Shown here in pieces: positions 18,005 through 26,653 of a DNA stretch of 64,000 nucleotides. The stretch's first letter is position 1; each line of letters opens with the position of its first letter. Position numbers and translations under genes: made by a program. A model generated the notes under the pieces. That model saw only the letters and a list, made by a program, of their open reading frames with translations. It made no database searches and was not told the DNA's origin. The stretch is from Xanthobacter sp. NM-25 (lineage in GTDB: Bacteria; Pseudomonadota; Alphaproteobacteria; Rhizobiales; Xanthobacteraceae): the NCBI RefSeq assembly GCF_022138605.1, contig NZ_JACBFS010000001.1, positions 1,054,001 to 1,118,000 on the forward strand, in the 5' to 3' direction.

Positions 18005-18823
18005 TCAGCCCCGCTCGTCGATCTGCCGCGACAGGATGGCGGAAAACTCGTCCGCGAACCCTTCGAGGCGCTGAGCCTGGCGGCCCGCCTGGGAGATGAA
18101 CTTGTTGTAGAAAATGGTCGCGGGAATGGCCGCAATGAGGCCCATGGCGGTCGCGAACAAGGCTTCCGCGATACCCGGCGCCACCACCGCCAGCGACGTG
18201 TTCTTCGAGGCGGCGATGGACTGGAACGAGGTCATGATGCCCCACACCGTGCCGAACAGGCCGATGAACGGGCCCGCCGAACCCACCGTCGCCAGCACCA
18301 GCAGGCGCGATTCCAGCCGCTCCACCTCGCGGGCGATGGTCACGTTCATCACCTTGTCGAGCCGCTGGTTGAGGCCGGCCAGCGAGCGCACGCCGCCTTC
18401 ATAGGTGCGCTTCCACTCCCGCATGGCCGCCACGAAGATGGAGGCCATGCCGTGGTTGGGACGTCCCGACAGGGAGCGGTAGAGCTCTTCCAGGCTCTGG
18501 CCGGACCAGAACACCTGCTCGAACTGGTCCATCTCCCGTCGGTTGCGGGAGAACAGGAGCGTCTTGTCGATGATGATGGCCCACACCCAGATGGAGGCGA
18601 CGATCAGGCCGATCATCACCAGCTTCACCACGAAATGGGCCTGCAGGAACAGGGAGAGGAAGGAGATGTCCGCCGCCGGCGCCGCCACCGGCGCGGCGCC
18701 CAGGTCCTGGGCCGCGGCGGGCAGCGCGCCCGCCAGCAGCAGGCCCAGCGTCAGGCAAAGAAGGGTGGGAAGGGGCGACTTCGGCGCAGGCGCCCCGCCA
18801 TGCCTGCTCATCTGTTCGGTCAT
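18005..18823 (-). CDS. tolQ: TolQ, proton-channel subunit (MotA/TolQ/ExbB family)
   Basis: About 272 residues from ATG at 18823, with GGAG-like sequence upstream. The conserved core starts at DISFLSLFLQAHFVVKLVM and carries the family regions LATVGSAGPFIGLFGTVWG and APGIAEALFATAMGLIAA. Before it lies an extra N-terminal hydrophobic segment (LLCLTLGLLLAGALPAAAQ) that resembles a signal peptide, making the protein about 35 residues longer than typical TolQ. No in-frame ATG lies between that segment and the core. It opens tolQRA. Confidence 0.95.
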   Translation of the reverse strand: MTEQMSRHGGAPAPKSPLPTLLCLTLGLLLAGALPAAAQDLGAAPVAAPAADISFLSLFLQAHFVVKLVMIGLIVASIWVWAIIIDKTLLFSRNRREMDQFEQVFWSGQSLEELYRSLSGRPNHGMASIFVAAMREWKRTYEGGVRSLAGLNQRLDKVMNVTIAREVERLESRLLVLATVGSAGPFIGLFGTVWGIMTSFQSIAASKNTSLAVVAPGIAEALFATAMGLIAAIPATIFYNKFISQAGRQAQRLEGFADEFSAILSRQIDERG

Positions 18824-19096
18824 TCTCGGCTCCGCTGCGCGCGGCGCGCGGCCGCGCGGGACATCTCCGCCGGAGCTGTCCACAAGTCATCCGGTGTTTG
18901 ACCGGTTGACTCTGTCCAAACTTTGGCGGGCGCCCCGATAAGTGCTGCGGCGCGAAGAAATCGCCGCAAGGCTTACCGCAAACCTAGCCATGATCAGGCT
19001 TAATGACACGTTAGCGCGGTCACGCAAGGCGGTGAAAACACCGGATTTCGCAAGGGAATATGGCGCTGCGGCAGAATCAGGGGCCGCGGCCGCCCG

Positions 19097-19618
19097 CTAC
19101 CCCTCGCCCTGCCCGTCGAGGGCGCGGGCATCGGCGGCGGTGGCCTGGCGCAGAGCGTCGGGAATGCGCTTGGCCCGGCCCTGGGAGACGAACGCCACCC
19201 GCACGAGCGCCGACACCAGCACCTCTCCACCCCTTTTCACCTGCTGGGACAAGGTGATGGAGGCACCCGCCACGTCCTTGGAGAGGGTCACCACCTCCAG
19301 CACGTCGTCGATCTTGGCGGGCTTGAGGAAATCGAGCTGCATGGAGCGCACGACGAAATGGAAGCCCGGAGCTTCCGCCGCCGCCTCGGCGAACAATTCG
19401 CCCTGCACCACGCCCAGCAGGCGCATGTAATCGGAGCGGCCGCGCTCCATGAAGCGCAGATAGTTGGCGTGGTAGACGATGCCGGAGAAGTCGGTGTCTT
19501 CATAATAGACGCGCAGCGCCAGCACGTGGCCGCCGGGAATGAGACGCCCCGCCAGATGGGGGTGGGCCTCGCGCTCGCCTGGTGTCACCGCCCGCTCGCC
19601 CGAAAGATCCGTCTTCAT
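19097..19618 (-). CDS. ybgC: Tol-Pal associated acyl-CoA thioesterase YbgC
   Basis: About 173 residues from ATG at 19618. The 4-hydroxybenzoyl-CoA thioesterase hot-dog fold is recognisable from RVYYEDTDFSGIVYHANY, where the aspartate in EDTD is catalytic in the family, and from RFMERGRSDYMR. It acts on short acyl-CoA or acyl-ACP in relatives and accompanies tol genes in many bacteria. The N-terminus is about 40 residues longer than usual; an alternative GTG start at 19657, directly after ruvB, has a better ribosome-binding site (GAGGGG). Confidence 0.9.
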   Translation of the reverse strand: MKTDLSGERAVTPGEREAHPHLAGRLIPGGHVLALRVYYEDTDFSGIVYHANYLRFMERGRSDYMRLLGVVQGELFAEAAAEAPGFHFVVRSMQLDFLKPAKIDDVLEVVTLSKDVAGASITLSQQVKRGGEVLVSALVRVAFVSQGRAKRIPDALRQATAADARALDGQGEG

Positions 19619-19659
19619 GCCCTCATCCCGGTTTGCCGGTCCCCGCGTCGGCGGCACAC

Positions 19660-20703
19660 CTACCCCTCATCGTCGAACAAAGGCAAGTTCGGCGGAAGAG
19701 TGGCAGGGTCCCGCTGGGGTTCCGGCAGGCCCAGGTGGCGGAAGGCCAGCGCGGTGAGTAGGCGGCCGCGCGGCGTGCGCTGGATGAAGCCCTGCTGCAC
19801 CAGATAGGGCTCGACGATCTCCTCGATGGCGTCGCGCGGCTCCGAGAGAGCCGCCGCCAGCGTGTCCACCCCCACCGGCCCGCCGCCGTAGAATTCGGCG
19901 ATGACGGTGAGATAGCGCCGGTCCATGGCATCGAGGCCGAGGCTGTCCACCTCCAGCGCCGACAACGCACGATCGGCGATGGCCCGGTCGATGGCCTCGG
20001 CCCCCGCCACCACGGCGAAGTCGCGCACCCGCCGCAGCAGCCGGCCGGCGATGCGCGGGGTGCCGCGGGCACGGCGGGCGATCTCGGTGGCGCCATCGGG
20101 CACGATGGCGATGCCCAGCACCTTGGCGCCGCGCACCACGATCTTCTCCAATTCCTCCACCGTATAAAACTGCAGCCGAACCGGAATGCCGAACCGGTCG
20201 CGCAAGGGCGTGGTGAGGAGGCCGGAGCGGGTGGTGGCGCCCACCAGGGTGAATTTCGGCAGGGAAATCTTGACCGAACGGGCCGCCGGCCCCTCGCCGA
20301 TGACGAGATCGAGCTCGTAATCCTCCATGGCCGGATAGAGGATCTCCTCCACCGCCGGCGACAGGCGGTGGATCTCGTCGATGAAGAGCACGTCGCGCTC
20401 TTCCAGATTGGTGAGAATGGCGGCGAGGTCGCCCGCCTTGGCGATCACCGGGCCGGAGGTGGAGCGGAAGCCCACCCCCATCTCCCGCGACATGATCTGC
20501 GCGAGCGTGGTCTTGCCGAGGCCGGGCGGGCCCACGAACAGCACGTGGTCCAGCGCCTCGCCGCGGGCGCGGGCGGCCTTGATGAAGATGTCGAGGTTGG
20601 CGCGCGCCTGGGCCTGCCCCACGAACTCGCCCAGCATCTGGGGCCGCAGATGGAGCTCGGCGTCGTCGTCGCGCTTTTCGCCCGAAAGAAGGCGGGTGTT
20701 CAT
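19660..20703 (-). CDS. ruvB: Holliday junction branch migration helicase RuvB
   Basis: 347 residues, normal length. The AAA ATPase motifs are Walker A GPPGLGKTT and Walker B LFIDEIHRL, followed by sensor regions (GATTRSGLLTTPLRDRFG) and the C-terminal winged-helix domain with TPRGRLLT. RuvB drives branch migration with RuvA and lets RuvC cut junctions. The start MNTRLLSGEKRDDD is family-typical. It lies 107 bases after ruvA and just before ybgC. Confidence 0.98.
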   Translation of the reverse strand: MNTRLLSGEKRDDDAELHLRPQMLGEFVGQAQARANLDIFIKAARARGEALDHVLFVGPPGLGKTTLAQIMSREMGVGFRSTSGPVIAKAGDLAAILTNLEERDVLFIDEIHRLSPAVEEILYPAMEDYELDLVIGEGPAARSVKISLPKFTLVGATTRSGLLTTPLRDRFGIPVRLQFYTVEELEKIVVRGAKVLGIAIVPDGATEIARRARGTPRIAGRLLRRVRDFAVVAGAEAIDRAIADRALSALEVDSLGLDAMDRRYLTVIAEFYGGGPVGVDTLAAALSEPRDAIEEIVEPYLVQQGFIQRTPRGRLLTALAFRHLGLPEPQRDPATLPPNLPLFDDEG

Positions 20704-20810
20704 GTCCGAGCCCTGTCGCACCTGCGTCGCGCCGGATCAAGTGCGATCCCGCGCGACAATCACATTCGCCCCCAACGCGCCCCGGCGGGGGCCGCAGCAG
20801 ATCCCTGCCG

Positions 20811-21428
20811 CTACTTCGCCAGTTCCCTGAGCCCGAGGCGGATCAGCGTCTCGGTGGTCGCGCCCTCCCCCGCATCGCGCAAGGCGGCGGCGATGGCGGT
20901 GTTGGCCTGGGGAGGACCATAGCCCAGATTGACCAGGGCCGAGATGGCATCGGCCACCGGCCCGCCATCCAGGGTCACGGCGCCCCCGGCCCCGGCCTGC
21001 GGCAGGCCCATGTCGGCGGCGAGGCCCCCGGGCACCTTGTCCTTCAGCTCGGTGACGATGCGGGTGGCAACCCGCGGCCCCACCCCCTGGGCGCGGGCGA
21101 TCATGGTCTTGTCGGCCAGGGTCACCGCCTGCGCCAGCTCCGAGGGGCGCAAGGTGGAGAGCACCGCCAGCGCGATCTTGGTGCCGATGCCCTGCACCGT
21201 CAGCAGCAGCCGGAACCAGTCCCGCTCGCTGTCCGAGCCGAAGCCGAACAGGCGGATCTGGTCCTCGCGCACATGGGTTTCGATGACGAGGCTGGTGGCC
21301 TCCCCCATGCGCGGCAGGTCGCGCAGGGTGCGGGCGGAGCAGTGCACCAGATAGCCCACCCCATGCACATCGAGGATGAGGTGGTCCTCGGCCACCGTGT
21401 CCACCAGCCCCTTGAGCTTGCCGATCAT
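20811..21428 (-). CDS. ruvA: Holliday junction DNA-binding protein RuvA
   Basis: 205 residues. The N-terminal OB-fold domain begins MIGKLKGLVDTVAEDHLILD, a family signature, followed by the helix-hairpin-helix region (VQGIGTKIALAVLS, AQGVGPRVATRIVTELKDK) and the C-terminal RuvB-binding domain. It forms the tetramer that holds the junction for RuvB. It lies between the DUF1772 gene and ruvB. Confidence 0.98.
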   Translation of the reverse strand: MIGKLKGLVDTVAEDHLILDVHGVGYLVHCSARTLRDLPRMGEATSLVIETHVREDQIRLFGFGSDSERDWFRLLLTVQGIGTKIALAVLSTLRPSELAQAVTLADKTMIARAQGVGPRVATRIVTELKDKVPGGLAADMGLPQAGAGGAVTLDGGPVADAISALVNLGYGPPQANTAIAAALRDAGEGATTETLIRLGLRELAK

Positions 21429-21456
21429 GCGCCGGCCCCCGGCGTCGCGGCCGCGC

Positions 21457-21882
21457 TCACGCCAGCGCCGCCCACAGGAAGACGCCGCATGCGACGATGC
21501 CGAGCCCGGTGCGCACCATGTGCAACTGCCCCCAATTGACCAGCAGCCGCCGGGTCTCCGCCTCGGGCGCCGCGGTGCCCATCAGCCGGCGATTGGTGGG
21601 CATGATGCCGATATAGGTATAGGGCCAGTTGGCGAGCAGCAGCACGCCGCCCGCCAGCCACTGCCAGTTGCCGGTCTGGGCGAACGCCCCCGCGCCCAGC
21701 GCGAAGCCCGCGAGCGCCAGGCTCGCCTGCATGGCGAAGCCGCGCGCATAGGCGGGCTTCCATTGGCCCAGGGCCGCGCCGTCGGCCAGGCTGAGCCGCG
21801 CCGGCTGCTCCACCACGTTGATATAAAGTGCCGCCCCGGTGAACAGGGCCGCCACCAGCAGCGCCAGATGCCCCAGAACCAT
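21457..21882 (-). CDS. DUF1772 (anthrone oxygenase-like) small membrane protein
   Basis: About 141 residues from ATG at 21882, where GAGGGG lies ten bases upstream; an ATG 27 bases earlier is also in frame. Four membrane spans are predicted: near residues 3-22, 42-62, 65-83 and 120-138. The stretch GAALYINVVEQPARL and the later WPYTYIGIMPTNRRLM are typical of the DUF1772 family. The molecular role is unknown. It is unusual that it sits between ruvC (62 bases) and ruvA (28 bases), so it is probably co-transcribed with DNA repair genes. Confidence 0.85.
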   Translation of the reverse strand: MVLGHLALLVAALFTGAALYINVVEQPARLSLADGAALGQWKPAYARGFAMQASLALAGFALGAGAFAQTGNWQWLAGGVLLLANWPYTYIGIMPTNRRLMGTAAPEAETRRLLVNWGQLHMVRTGLGIVACGVFLWAALA

Positions 21883-21944
21883 CCGCCGGTTCCCCTCGCC
21901 ACGATCCATCGGCCATCTGTATCCGCCCCGGCCTTGTTGCCATC

Positions 21945-22472
21945 CTACAGCGCCGCGCGCGCCCGCGCAGCCGCGCCGCGATGGTGGGCGTGGGTGACGG
22001 CGATGGCCAGCGCATCTGCGGCATCCTCGGTTTCCGGCGTCGCCTGCGGCAGCAGGATGGAAATCATCATGCGGATCTGCGCCTTCTCCGCCCGTCCGGC
22101 GCCCACCACGCTCTTCTTCACCAGGGTGGGGGCATATTCGGCCACGTCCAGCCCCATCAGGGCCGGCGCCAGCAGCACCACACCACGCGCCTGGCCGAGC
22201 TTGAGGGTGGACGAGGGATTCATGTTGACGAAGGTCTCCTCCACCGCCGCCTCATCGGGCCGGTGCGCGTCCAGCACCGCCATCAGGCCATGGTGGAGCG
22301 CGGCGAGGCGCGCGCCCATGGGCGCCGTCTCCGGCGGCAGAATGGTGCCGCACGCCACATAGCGCAGGCGCGGCCCCTCAGCCTCGATCACCCCCCAGCC
22401 GGTCCGGCGCAGGCCGGGATCAAGACCAAGGATGCGAATGGCGCGGGTGGCGCGAATCGGTGCGGCAGTCAT
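21945..22472 (-). CDS. ruvC: Holliday junction resolvase RuvC
   Basis: About 175 residues from ATG at 22472; a GTG two codons upstream is equally possible and has a better-spaced GAGGGG. The RNase H-like fold starts with ILGLDPGLRRTGWG, giving the first catalytic aspartate, then AVEETFVNMNPSSTLKLGQARG with a catalytic glutamate, and EDAADALAIAVTHAHH with the last acidic residues. It cuts Holliday junctions. First of the ruvC-DUF1772-ruvA-ruvB set. Confidence 0.97.
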   Translation of the reverse strand: MTAAPIRATRAIRILGLDPGLRRTGWGVIEAEGPRLRYVACGTILPPETAPMGARLAALHHGLMAVLDAHRPDEAAVEETFVNMNPSSTLKLGQARGVVLLAPALMGLDVAEYAPTLVKKSVVGAGRAEKAQIRMMISILLPQATPETEDAADALAIAVTHAHHRGAAARARAAL

Positions 22473-22595
22473 GGCCACAAACTGCCCCCTCACCTGCCGG
22501 GAGAAAAGTGCGAAAACGTACAAATGGTGAACAAATAGAACCCACCCCATCGCGGCGGTGGCCCCACGGCGATCGTCGCAAGGCCTCTCGACGCA

Positions 22596-22640
22596 GAATC
22601 TGCCGACACCGGATCTACCGACACCAGATCTGCCGACACA
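22596..22640. repeat. 15-bp tandem repeat, three copies, upstream of ruvC
   Basis: Units close to GGATCTGCCGACACC occur at 22596-22610, 22611-22625 and 22626-22640 with one to three differences. They lie in the 221-bp gap between the PodJ-like gene and ruvC, so they sit in or near the ruvC promoter region. Confidence 0.9.
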
Positions 22641-22693
22641 TGCGCCCCGGCGCCCGGGCACCGCAGGTGGCGGCGCCATTCACCGCCGCCACG

Positions 22694-25546
22694 TCACTGC
22701 TTGGCGGCGATGCGGTTCTTGGAGAACAGCATGGCATTGGCGGCCATGTGCTCGCCGGCCTCGCTGGCGTTCCATTCCGGCAGCACCGCCACCTGGTTGG
22801 ACCCTTCGCTCTGCGGCTTAGGCACGAAGGCGGCCGCGGCCCGCTTGGCCTTCGCCAGCACGGCGGCATCGGCCTCCTTCACCAGGGCATCGCGCTTGTC
22901 GGCACTGTCCTGGTCGCCCTGGGCCGCGGCGATCTCGAACCAGGTGAGCGCCTCGGTGAGGTCGCTGGTTCCCGCCATGCCGCGCGCGAAGATGATGCCA
23001 AGATTGTGCTGGCTGTCCTTCAGGCCGAGATTGGCCGCCTTGCGGAACCATTCGATGGCCCGGCCCCAATCGGGCGCGCCGTCGATGCCCTGGCTGTAGA
23101 GCACCGCCAGATTGTGCATGGCCCGCACATTGCCCTGCTCCGCCGCCCACTTATAGAAGCGATAGGCCTCATCCATGTTGCGCAGCGTGTTCTCATAAAG
23201 GCTGCCGAGCCGGTAGGCGGCCGGGGCGAAGCCGTTCGACACCGCATAGCCGAGCCATTTGATGCCGGCATCCAGGTCCACCGGCACGCCGACGCCATCG
23301 GCATATCGCACGCCCACTTCGTAGGCCGCCGCCAGGTTGCCTTCCAGCGCCGCCGTGCGCAGCGGCTGCGGGCCGGTGGGCACCGGCAGCTCGGCGGTGG
23401 TGCTGGTGGGCCCCTGCGTGAGCACCGCCGAGGGCACCGCGGCGGACTTGAGCCGCTCGAAGGTCTGGGTCGCCCGCGCCATCAGCGCATCGCGGCTGCT
23501 CCACGCCGCGGCGCCCGTCGCCGTAAGCAGGAGCACGAGACCGCTGGCGGCGATCAGCGCCGGCGACACCCGCCGGCGCGCCGGCCGCGACGTCGCCCGC
23601 GACATCTGCCGCTTGCGCCCCAGCGCATGGCGATCCACCCGTGGCCGGGCGGCCGCCTCCGCCTTGGTCGTCTCGGCGTCGCGGGCGTCCTTGCGCTCGC
23701 GACCGGAGCGCTCCACCCGCAGCGTCTTGCGCGGACGCGACCCGCCAGCCGGCTCACGGGGCTCCGCCCGCAGCTCGGCCCGGTTCATCTCTTGGGCAGC
23801 CGCCTGCTGTGGACCCGCGTCTGTCGGGCTCGCCTCCTGCGGATGCCCGTCGGCCGGCAGGCCGGCGAAGACATCGGCCCAGGCATCGGGCTCCGGCGCC
23901 CACGCCGCATCTCCGGCATCCCGGTCCCGCGCATCCGCAGCGATCGCGTCGAGATCCATCGCGTTCCGGTCCAGCGACCCCACATCCGGGGCCCCCGCAT
24001 CCAGGCGTTCCGCATCCAGCGTCACGAAATTCAGGGTCGCCGGATCCTGGCCACCGGCATCCCTGCCCCCACGCGCCGGCGCCACAGGGGGCGCGGCGGC
24101 AGCCGGGGACTGCGGATCGGCGACCTGCGGATCGGCGACCTGAGGATCAGCGACCTGGGGATCAGTGACCTGGGGATCAGTGACCTGCGGCGACCAGACA
24201 TCGTCGGCGGTGCGGTCGAGCACCACCGGGGCCTCCTGCAGATCCATGCCGGGGCCCTCGCCCATCAGCACGCTGGCGCGGCGCTCCACCTCGGTCTGAC
24301 GGGCCTCCAGGGCGGCGAGACCGCGCTTGAGGCCGACCACCACCGGTCCTTCGGTGTCGGTGGAGACCTTGCGGGTCACCGCTTCCACCGCCTCCTCCAC
24401 CGCCCCCTGGGCGGCCACGACGGACGCGTGGCGCACGCCCCGCAACTCCTCCATCACGGCGCCGATCGCGTCCTCGATGCCGTCGAGCCGCTCCAAATGC
24501 ACCTGCGCGCTCTGGAACCGCTCGGTGAGCGCCATCAAATGGTGTTCCACCACCTCGGCCAGCGGCGAAACCACGGCCGTGCCGGCCCCCTGCGCGACGT
24601 CCAGCCGGTCCAGCACCGCCCCGAGCCGCTCCGCCAGATCGGCGCCCAAGGCGGGAGACAGGCGGCTCAGCTGGGCGCTCACGCCATCCAGCCGATCATG
24701 CAGGGTGCGCACATTGGCTTCCACATCGCGCCGCAGTTCCTCGGCGCTGGCGCTCTGCCCTTCGCGGGCCCGCGCCTCATAGGCGTCCACCCGGCTCAGC
24801 AGCGCCTCGGCATTGCGCTCCAGGGCGCTGGTGGCCTCGGCCACCCGCTGGGCGGTTTCCTCGCCGGCGCGGGTGATCTGCTCGGCACATGCCGCCAGAC
24901 GCTCCGCCAACGGCTGCAAGGCGGACCCGGAAAGGGTGCGGGTGACCAGCGACTTGAGCTCTGCCGACTGCGCCTGCAGCCGCGCCATCTCCACCGGATC
25001 GATGGCCTTAGCGTTCAGAATGTCGATCTTGCGCGCCAGCAGATCGAGGCCGGCGGACAGCGCCTCGAACCGCTCCGGCGCCCGCATCTCGTCGAGGCCG
25101 GCCCGCACCGCCATCAGCTCGTCGGCCAACAGCGCCACATCGTCCTGCCCGTCGCCGAGCCCGCCGATCCGCAGATCCTCCACCCGGTGATGCAGCAGGG
25201 TGATGGCCCGGTCCATCTCCACCACGGCCCGGCGCGGCGCCGCATGGGAAAGGCGCGCCCGCAGATCGGCCACCTCCGCCTTCAGCGCCTCCACGGCGCC
25301 CATGGCGAAGGCCGGAGCCCCATAGGGCGGATCATAGGATGATGGGTCGACCCAGGTGTCCGGGCCGGCCGAGCCGCGCGCCTTGCCCGAGGGCCAGGCG
25401 GCCGGGGGGCGGGGGGCCGGGTTCCAGTCCCGATCGTTCACGGCGCCGGTGTCGCCGGCGCGACCCTCCCGCGCCGGGTACCCCTCGTCGCGGATCTGAG
25501 CCTTAGCCGCGGAGCCCGCCCAGGTCGTGCGCTGAAATCGCTCCAT
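22694..25546 (-). CDS. PodJ-like polar localisation protein with coiled coil, one membrane span and Sel1 repeats
   Basis: 950 residues; GGGAGG lies upstream of the ATG. Residues about 80-420 are long, mostly helical and coiled-coil (for example EALKAEVADLRARL and repeated ERL/LDRL segments). Residues 420-640 are acidic and low-complexity and include a DPQVA/T pentapeptide array. A membrane span lies near 657-680 (ALIAASGLVLLLTATGAAAW). The periplasmic part, from about 735 to 905, has Sel1-like repeats such as AAYEVGVRYADGVGVPVDLD. This order matches PodJ-type polarity factors of alphaproteobacteria, but no C-terminal peptidoglycan-binding domain is obvious. It probably organises cell poles or division sites; the symbol is withheld because divergence is high. 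Confidence 0.8.
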   Translation of the reverse strand: MERFQRTTWAGSAAKAQIRDEGYPAREGRAGDTGAVNDRDWNPAPRPPAAWPSGKARGSAGPDTWVDPSSYDPPYGAPAFAMGAVEALKAEVADLRARLSHAAPRRAVVEMDRAITLLHHRVEDLRIGGLGDGQDDVALLADELMAVRAGLDEMRAPERFEALSAGLDLLARKIDILNAKAIDPVEMARLQAQSAELKSLVTRTLSGSALQPLAERLAACAEQITRAGEETAQRVAEATSALERNAEALLSRVDAYEARAREGQSASAEELRRDVEANVRTLHDRLDGVSAQLSRLSPALGADLAERLGAVLDRLDVAQGAGTAVVSPLAEVVEHHLMALTERFQSAQVHLERLDGIEDAIGAVMEELRGVRHASVVAAQGAVEEAVEAVTRKVSTDTEGPVVVGLKRGLAALEARQTEVERRASVLMGEGPGMDLQEAPVVLDRTADDVWSPQVTDPQVTDPQVADPQVADPQVADPQSPAAAAPPVAPARGGRDAGGQDPATLNFVTLDAERLDAGAPDVGSLDRNAMDLDAIAADARDRDAGDAAWAPEPDAWADVFAGLPADGHPQEASPTDAGPQQAAAQEMNRAELRAEPREPAGGSRPRKTLRVERSGRERKDARDAETTKAEAAARPRVDRHALGRKRQMSRATSRPARRRVSPALIAASGLVLLLTATGAAAWSSRDALMARATQTFERLKSAAVPSAVLTQGPTSTTAELPVPTGPQPLRTAALEGNLAAAYEVGVRYADGVGVPVDLDAGIKWLGYAVSNGFAPAAYRLGSLYENTLRNMDEAYRFYKWAAEQGNVRAMHNLAVLYSQGIDGAPDWGRAIEWFRKAANLGLKDSQHNLGIIFARGMAGTSDLTEALTWFEIAAAQGDQDSADKRDALVKEADAAVLAKAKRAAAAFVPKPQSEGSNQVAVLPEWNASEAGEHMAANAMLFSKNRIAAKQ
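24110..24184. repeat. 15-bp in-frame tandem repeat inside the PodJ-like gene
   Basis: Five consecutive 15-bp units close to CTGCGGATCGGCGAC. On the coding strand they give DPQVA or DPQVT repeats in the disordered acidic region before the membrane span. Units four and five are identical. Confidence 0.95.
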
Positions 25547-26113
25547 GTCCGCCTCCCTGCGGCCGGAGGAGAGAACCTGTGAGGGTGCCCAACTACCATG
25601 CTCGCACTGCGGTGATTCGTGATCTGCAGCATCTCGCGAACGTGGTAAATGAGGGGTTAAGCCGGAAATTTTCGTTTATTTTCAACGTCAGGTAACGGTT
25701 ACTTTCCCTAACGGTAGCCCGTTGTCTCTCCCGGCGACGCCCGGCATCACGCTACAAAGGTTGCCGTGACGGAGCGGAACTTGCCAGCGGAATTGTACCG
25801 CCAGCCCGCTTTCAACCCGGGACTGCGGCGCCCTGCGCCAAGGTCGATCCGGGCGGATGTCACGGGTGGTGGTCCCTCCGGCCGGCTCCAGCCCCTCCCT
25901 GGCGATCCAGCAGATGCCACGGGATGGGCGCGACGGTGCGCCGGCGGCTACGGGTCCGGTCCCCTCCACCCATCCGGCGAACGGGCCGTTCGCCGCCGCC
26001 ATCTGTGGCGCCCGCCGCCCGGGCGCCATGACGAGCAGCACTGGAACCGCGCGCTCCCGCTCCGCCCCCAGCCCGAGCCGGACGCAGATTGAATGACATG
26101 GGAGTGACCCTGT
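25547..26113. other. Divergent gap between the PodJ-like gene and merR
   Basis: 567 bp. Near 25650-25690 there is an AT-rich patch (GGAAATTTTCGTTTATTTTC) that is the best place for the PodJ-like gene's promoter. A GANTC methylation site (GATTC) lies near 25615. Open frames in the rest have improbable composition and no domain. Confidence 0.45.
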
Positions 26114-26572
26114 ATGGACGCGAATACCTACGAACTCGGCCGTGGCCTGTCCCATCCGGTGGCCATGCCCCGGCCCGATGGCAAGGTCGACGCCCTGGGC
26201 AAGGCCGAGGACGTGTTCACCATCGGTGACCTCGCCCGCGAGTTCGGCACCACCCTCCGGGCCCTGCGCTTCTATGAGGACAAGGGCCTGATCGCGCCGC
26301 GCCGCGACGGCATGACCCGGCTTTACTCCGCCACCGATCGCGAGCGGCTGAAGGTGATCCTCAAGGGCAAGCAGCTCGGCTTCACTTTGGCCGAAATCCG
26401 CGCCCTGGTGGCCGCCCACACCGGCGCCGCCGCCGATCACGATGCCGCCCAGGGCCTCGCCCTGACCCGCGAGCGCTGCCTGAAGCAGCTGGCCCAGCTG
26501 GAGCGTCAGCGTGGCGAGATTGACAGCGCCATCGCCGAGCTGCAGTCCATCGCCAACAGCCTGGCGGCCTGA
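26114..26572 (+). CDS. MerR-family transcriptional regulator
   Basis: 152 residues. An N-terminal extension of about 33 residues precedes the MerR winged-helix domain (FTIGDLAREFGTTLRALRFY, EDKGLIAPRRDGMTRLY), then the wing and a C-terminal coiled coil (LTRERCLKQLAQLERQRGEI) for dimerisation. No conserved cysteine cluster for metal binding is visible, so the effector is unknown. GGAG lies about nine bases before the start. The gene is isolated: the PodJ-like gene is divergent and yebC is convergent. Family certain, target unknown. Confidence 0.92.
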   Translation: MDANTYELGRGLSHPVAMPRPDGKVDALGKAEDVFTIGDLAREFGTTLRALRFYEDKGLIAPRRDGMTRLYSATDRERLKVILKGKQLGFTLAEIRALVAAHTGAAADHDAAQGLALTRERCLKQLAQLERQRGEIDSAIAELQSIANSLAA

Positions 26573-26579
26573 TCCCCGC

Positions 26580-26611
26580 CCACCGCGCCCTCCCCCGGGA
26601 GGACGCGGTGG
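26580..26611 (+). terminator. Long hairpin between convergent merR and yebC
   Basis: CCACCGCG (26580-26587) pairs with CGCGGTGG (26604-26611), and inside this CCTCCC pairs with GGGAGG around a 2-base loop, with one mismatch between the two stems. It starts eight bases past the merR stop. There is no U-run, so it may act as a weak or bidirectional terminator. Confidence 0.6.
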
Positions 26612-26653
26612 CTGATGTCAGAAAAGTGGTATTTTAAAACCTCAGCTGGCCAC

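Noticed and set aside
22460..25342. 960-codon plus-strand open frame opposite the PodJ-like gene
   Set aside because: Histidine/arginine/glycine-rich antisense artefact of GC-rich DNA; no domain, and the minus-strand frame has coiled coil, membrane span and Sel1 repeats.
25650..25680. CtrA site (TTAA-N7-TTAA) upstream of the PodJ-like gene
   Set aside because: Only TTAAGCCGGAAATTT was found; the second half deviates at two of four bases, too weak to claim.
25766..26092. 108-codon plus-strand open frame upstream of merR
   Set aside because: No ribosome-binding site, no domain, arginine/proline-rich; treated as non-coding.
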